Shown here: in pieces, positions 13,573 to 13,990 of the stretch
Layout of the letters: each line of letters opens with the position of its first letter
Numbering within the stretch: the first letter of the stretch is position 1
Assembly (NCBI GenBank): GCA_050260355.1
Contig: JBLNBZ010000086.1
Location: forward strand, 1 to 13,990
Direction of reading: 5' to 3'
Length of the DNA stretch: 13,990 bases
DNA from: CADEFX01 sp050260355
Lineage (GTDB): Bacteria > Pseudomonadota > Alphaproteobacteria > Rhizobiales > Hyphomicrobiaceae
The notes under the pieces: model-generated
Told to the model about the DNA's origin: nothing
The model's database searches: none
The model's input: the letters and a program-made list of their open reading frames with translations, nothing else
Position numbers and translations under genes: made by a program

Positions 13573-13990
13573 CTAGCGCGGCAGGTCGCTGCGCCCCATC
13601 AGGTAGCGGTCGATCGCGTGCGCGGCCTGGCGCCCCTCGCGGATCGCCCACACGACCAGCGATTGCCCGCGCCGGATATCGCCCGCCGCGAACACGCCGT
13701 TGCGGCCTTTGATGCGATAGTCGCGCTCGGTGGCGTCGAGGCCCTTGAAGCGCCCGCGCGGCACCACCTCCAGGCCGAGGTCCTTGACGACATCGCTCTC
13801 CACCGGCCCCGAGAAGCCCATGGCGAACAGCACCAGGTCCGCCGGCATCTCGCCTTCCGTTCCCGGAACCGGCTGCAGCTTGCTGTCGACGCGCGCGTAC
13901 TTGATCGCCTTCACCTTGCCGTTCTCGCCGACGAACCCTGTGGTCGAGATCGAATATTCGACCTTGGCACCTTCGGCCTGACTGGTGGAG
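13573..13990 (-). CDS. gltD: Glutamate synthase small subunit GltD, C-terminal end (5' end outside window)
   Basis: The small subunit of NADPH-dependent glutamate synthase passes electrons from NADPH through FAD to the large subunit for the synthesis of glutamate from glutamine and 2-oxoglutarate. The minus-strand frame is open to the right edge with no stop, giving about 138 visible residues. The GTG at 13914 is only an internal valine codon. The end matches the family closely: ADLVLFAMGFSGP (pyridine nucleotide-disulfide oxidoreductase fold), GVFAAGDIRRGQSLVVWAIREGRQAAHAIDRYLMG (FAD-binding C-terminal segment with the conserved GD) and a terminal DLPR. gltB is expected nearby beyond the window edge. 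Related GltD-like subunits of other oxidoreductases share these motifs, but the RRGQSLVVWAI stretch and LPR end are typical of true GltD. Confidence 0.92.
   Translation of the reverse strand, partial: STSQAEGAKVEYSISTTGFVGENGKVKAIKYARVDSKLQPVPGTEGEMPADLVLFAMGFSGPVESDVVKDLGLEVVPRGRFKGLDATERDYRIKGRNGVFAAGDIRRGQSLVVWAIREGRQAAHAIDRYLMGRSDLPR

Noticed and set aside
12744..13712. Long plus-strand open frame of about 322 codons over the repeat region
   Set aside because: It begins inside the VOC gene in another frame, runs through palindromic repeats, ends inside gltD and gives an Arg/Pro/Ser-rich product without domain features. The openness follows from high GC content.

Overview
The window is GC-rich, densely coding bacterial chromosome. 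Codon usage is strongly G/C-ending, most gene gaps are short, and long antisense open frames lie over real genes. The gene families and the palindromic intergenic repeats (CGTCATCCCG/CGGGATGACG and CCCTCTCCCCG types) suggest an alphaproteobacterium, probably of the Hyphomicrobiales (Rhizobiales). That placement is inference from family resemblance and was not tested by a search.

Layout. (1) 1-2762, plus strand: the C-terminal part of the K+ sensor kinase KdpD (its N-terminal domain lies off the left edge), the response regulator KdpE (4-base overlap), and a stand-alone PTS EIIA-Ntr-like protein. Together they look like a potassium/phosphotransfer regulatory block. (2) 2878-6891, plus strand: an exported protein that is probably an outer-membrane beta-barrel, a strong hairpin, then a two-gene ABC importer of the nitrate/sulfonate/taurine type. 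The importer has two permease domains fused in one chain and an ATPase with an extra C-terminal domain. No substrate-binding protein is visible. (3) 6914-10176, minus strand, convergent with the ABC genes: an HtrA/PDZ-like protein that has lost its catalytic triad, a class II aldolase/adducin-family protein, a carboxymuconolactone-decarboxylase-like protein and a 3-hydroxyisobutyrate-dehydrogenase-family oxidoreductase. The last three look like a small catabolic operon of unknown substrate. (4) 10434-12868, plus strand, divergent from block 3: a single-cluster ferredoxin, a cytochrome P450 that starts next to the ferredoxin stop, a TrmO-like tRNA methyltransferase and a VOC-fold protein. The 257-base divergent gap holds an AT-rich palindrome that may be an operator. 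(5) 12869-13572: about 700 bases without a gene, a mosaic of palindromic repeats. (6) 13573-13990, minus strand: the C-terminal end of the glutamate synthase small subunit GltD, cut by the right edge.

The observations most worth following are the triad-less, apparently cytoplasmic HtrA/PDZ protein, the binding-protein-less ABC importer paired with an outer-membrane protein, the EIIA gene directly behind kdpDE, and the repeat mosaic with mutually exclusive stem-loops. No CRISPR array, transposase, phage gene, tRNA or rRNA was seen.
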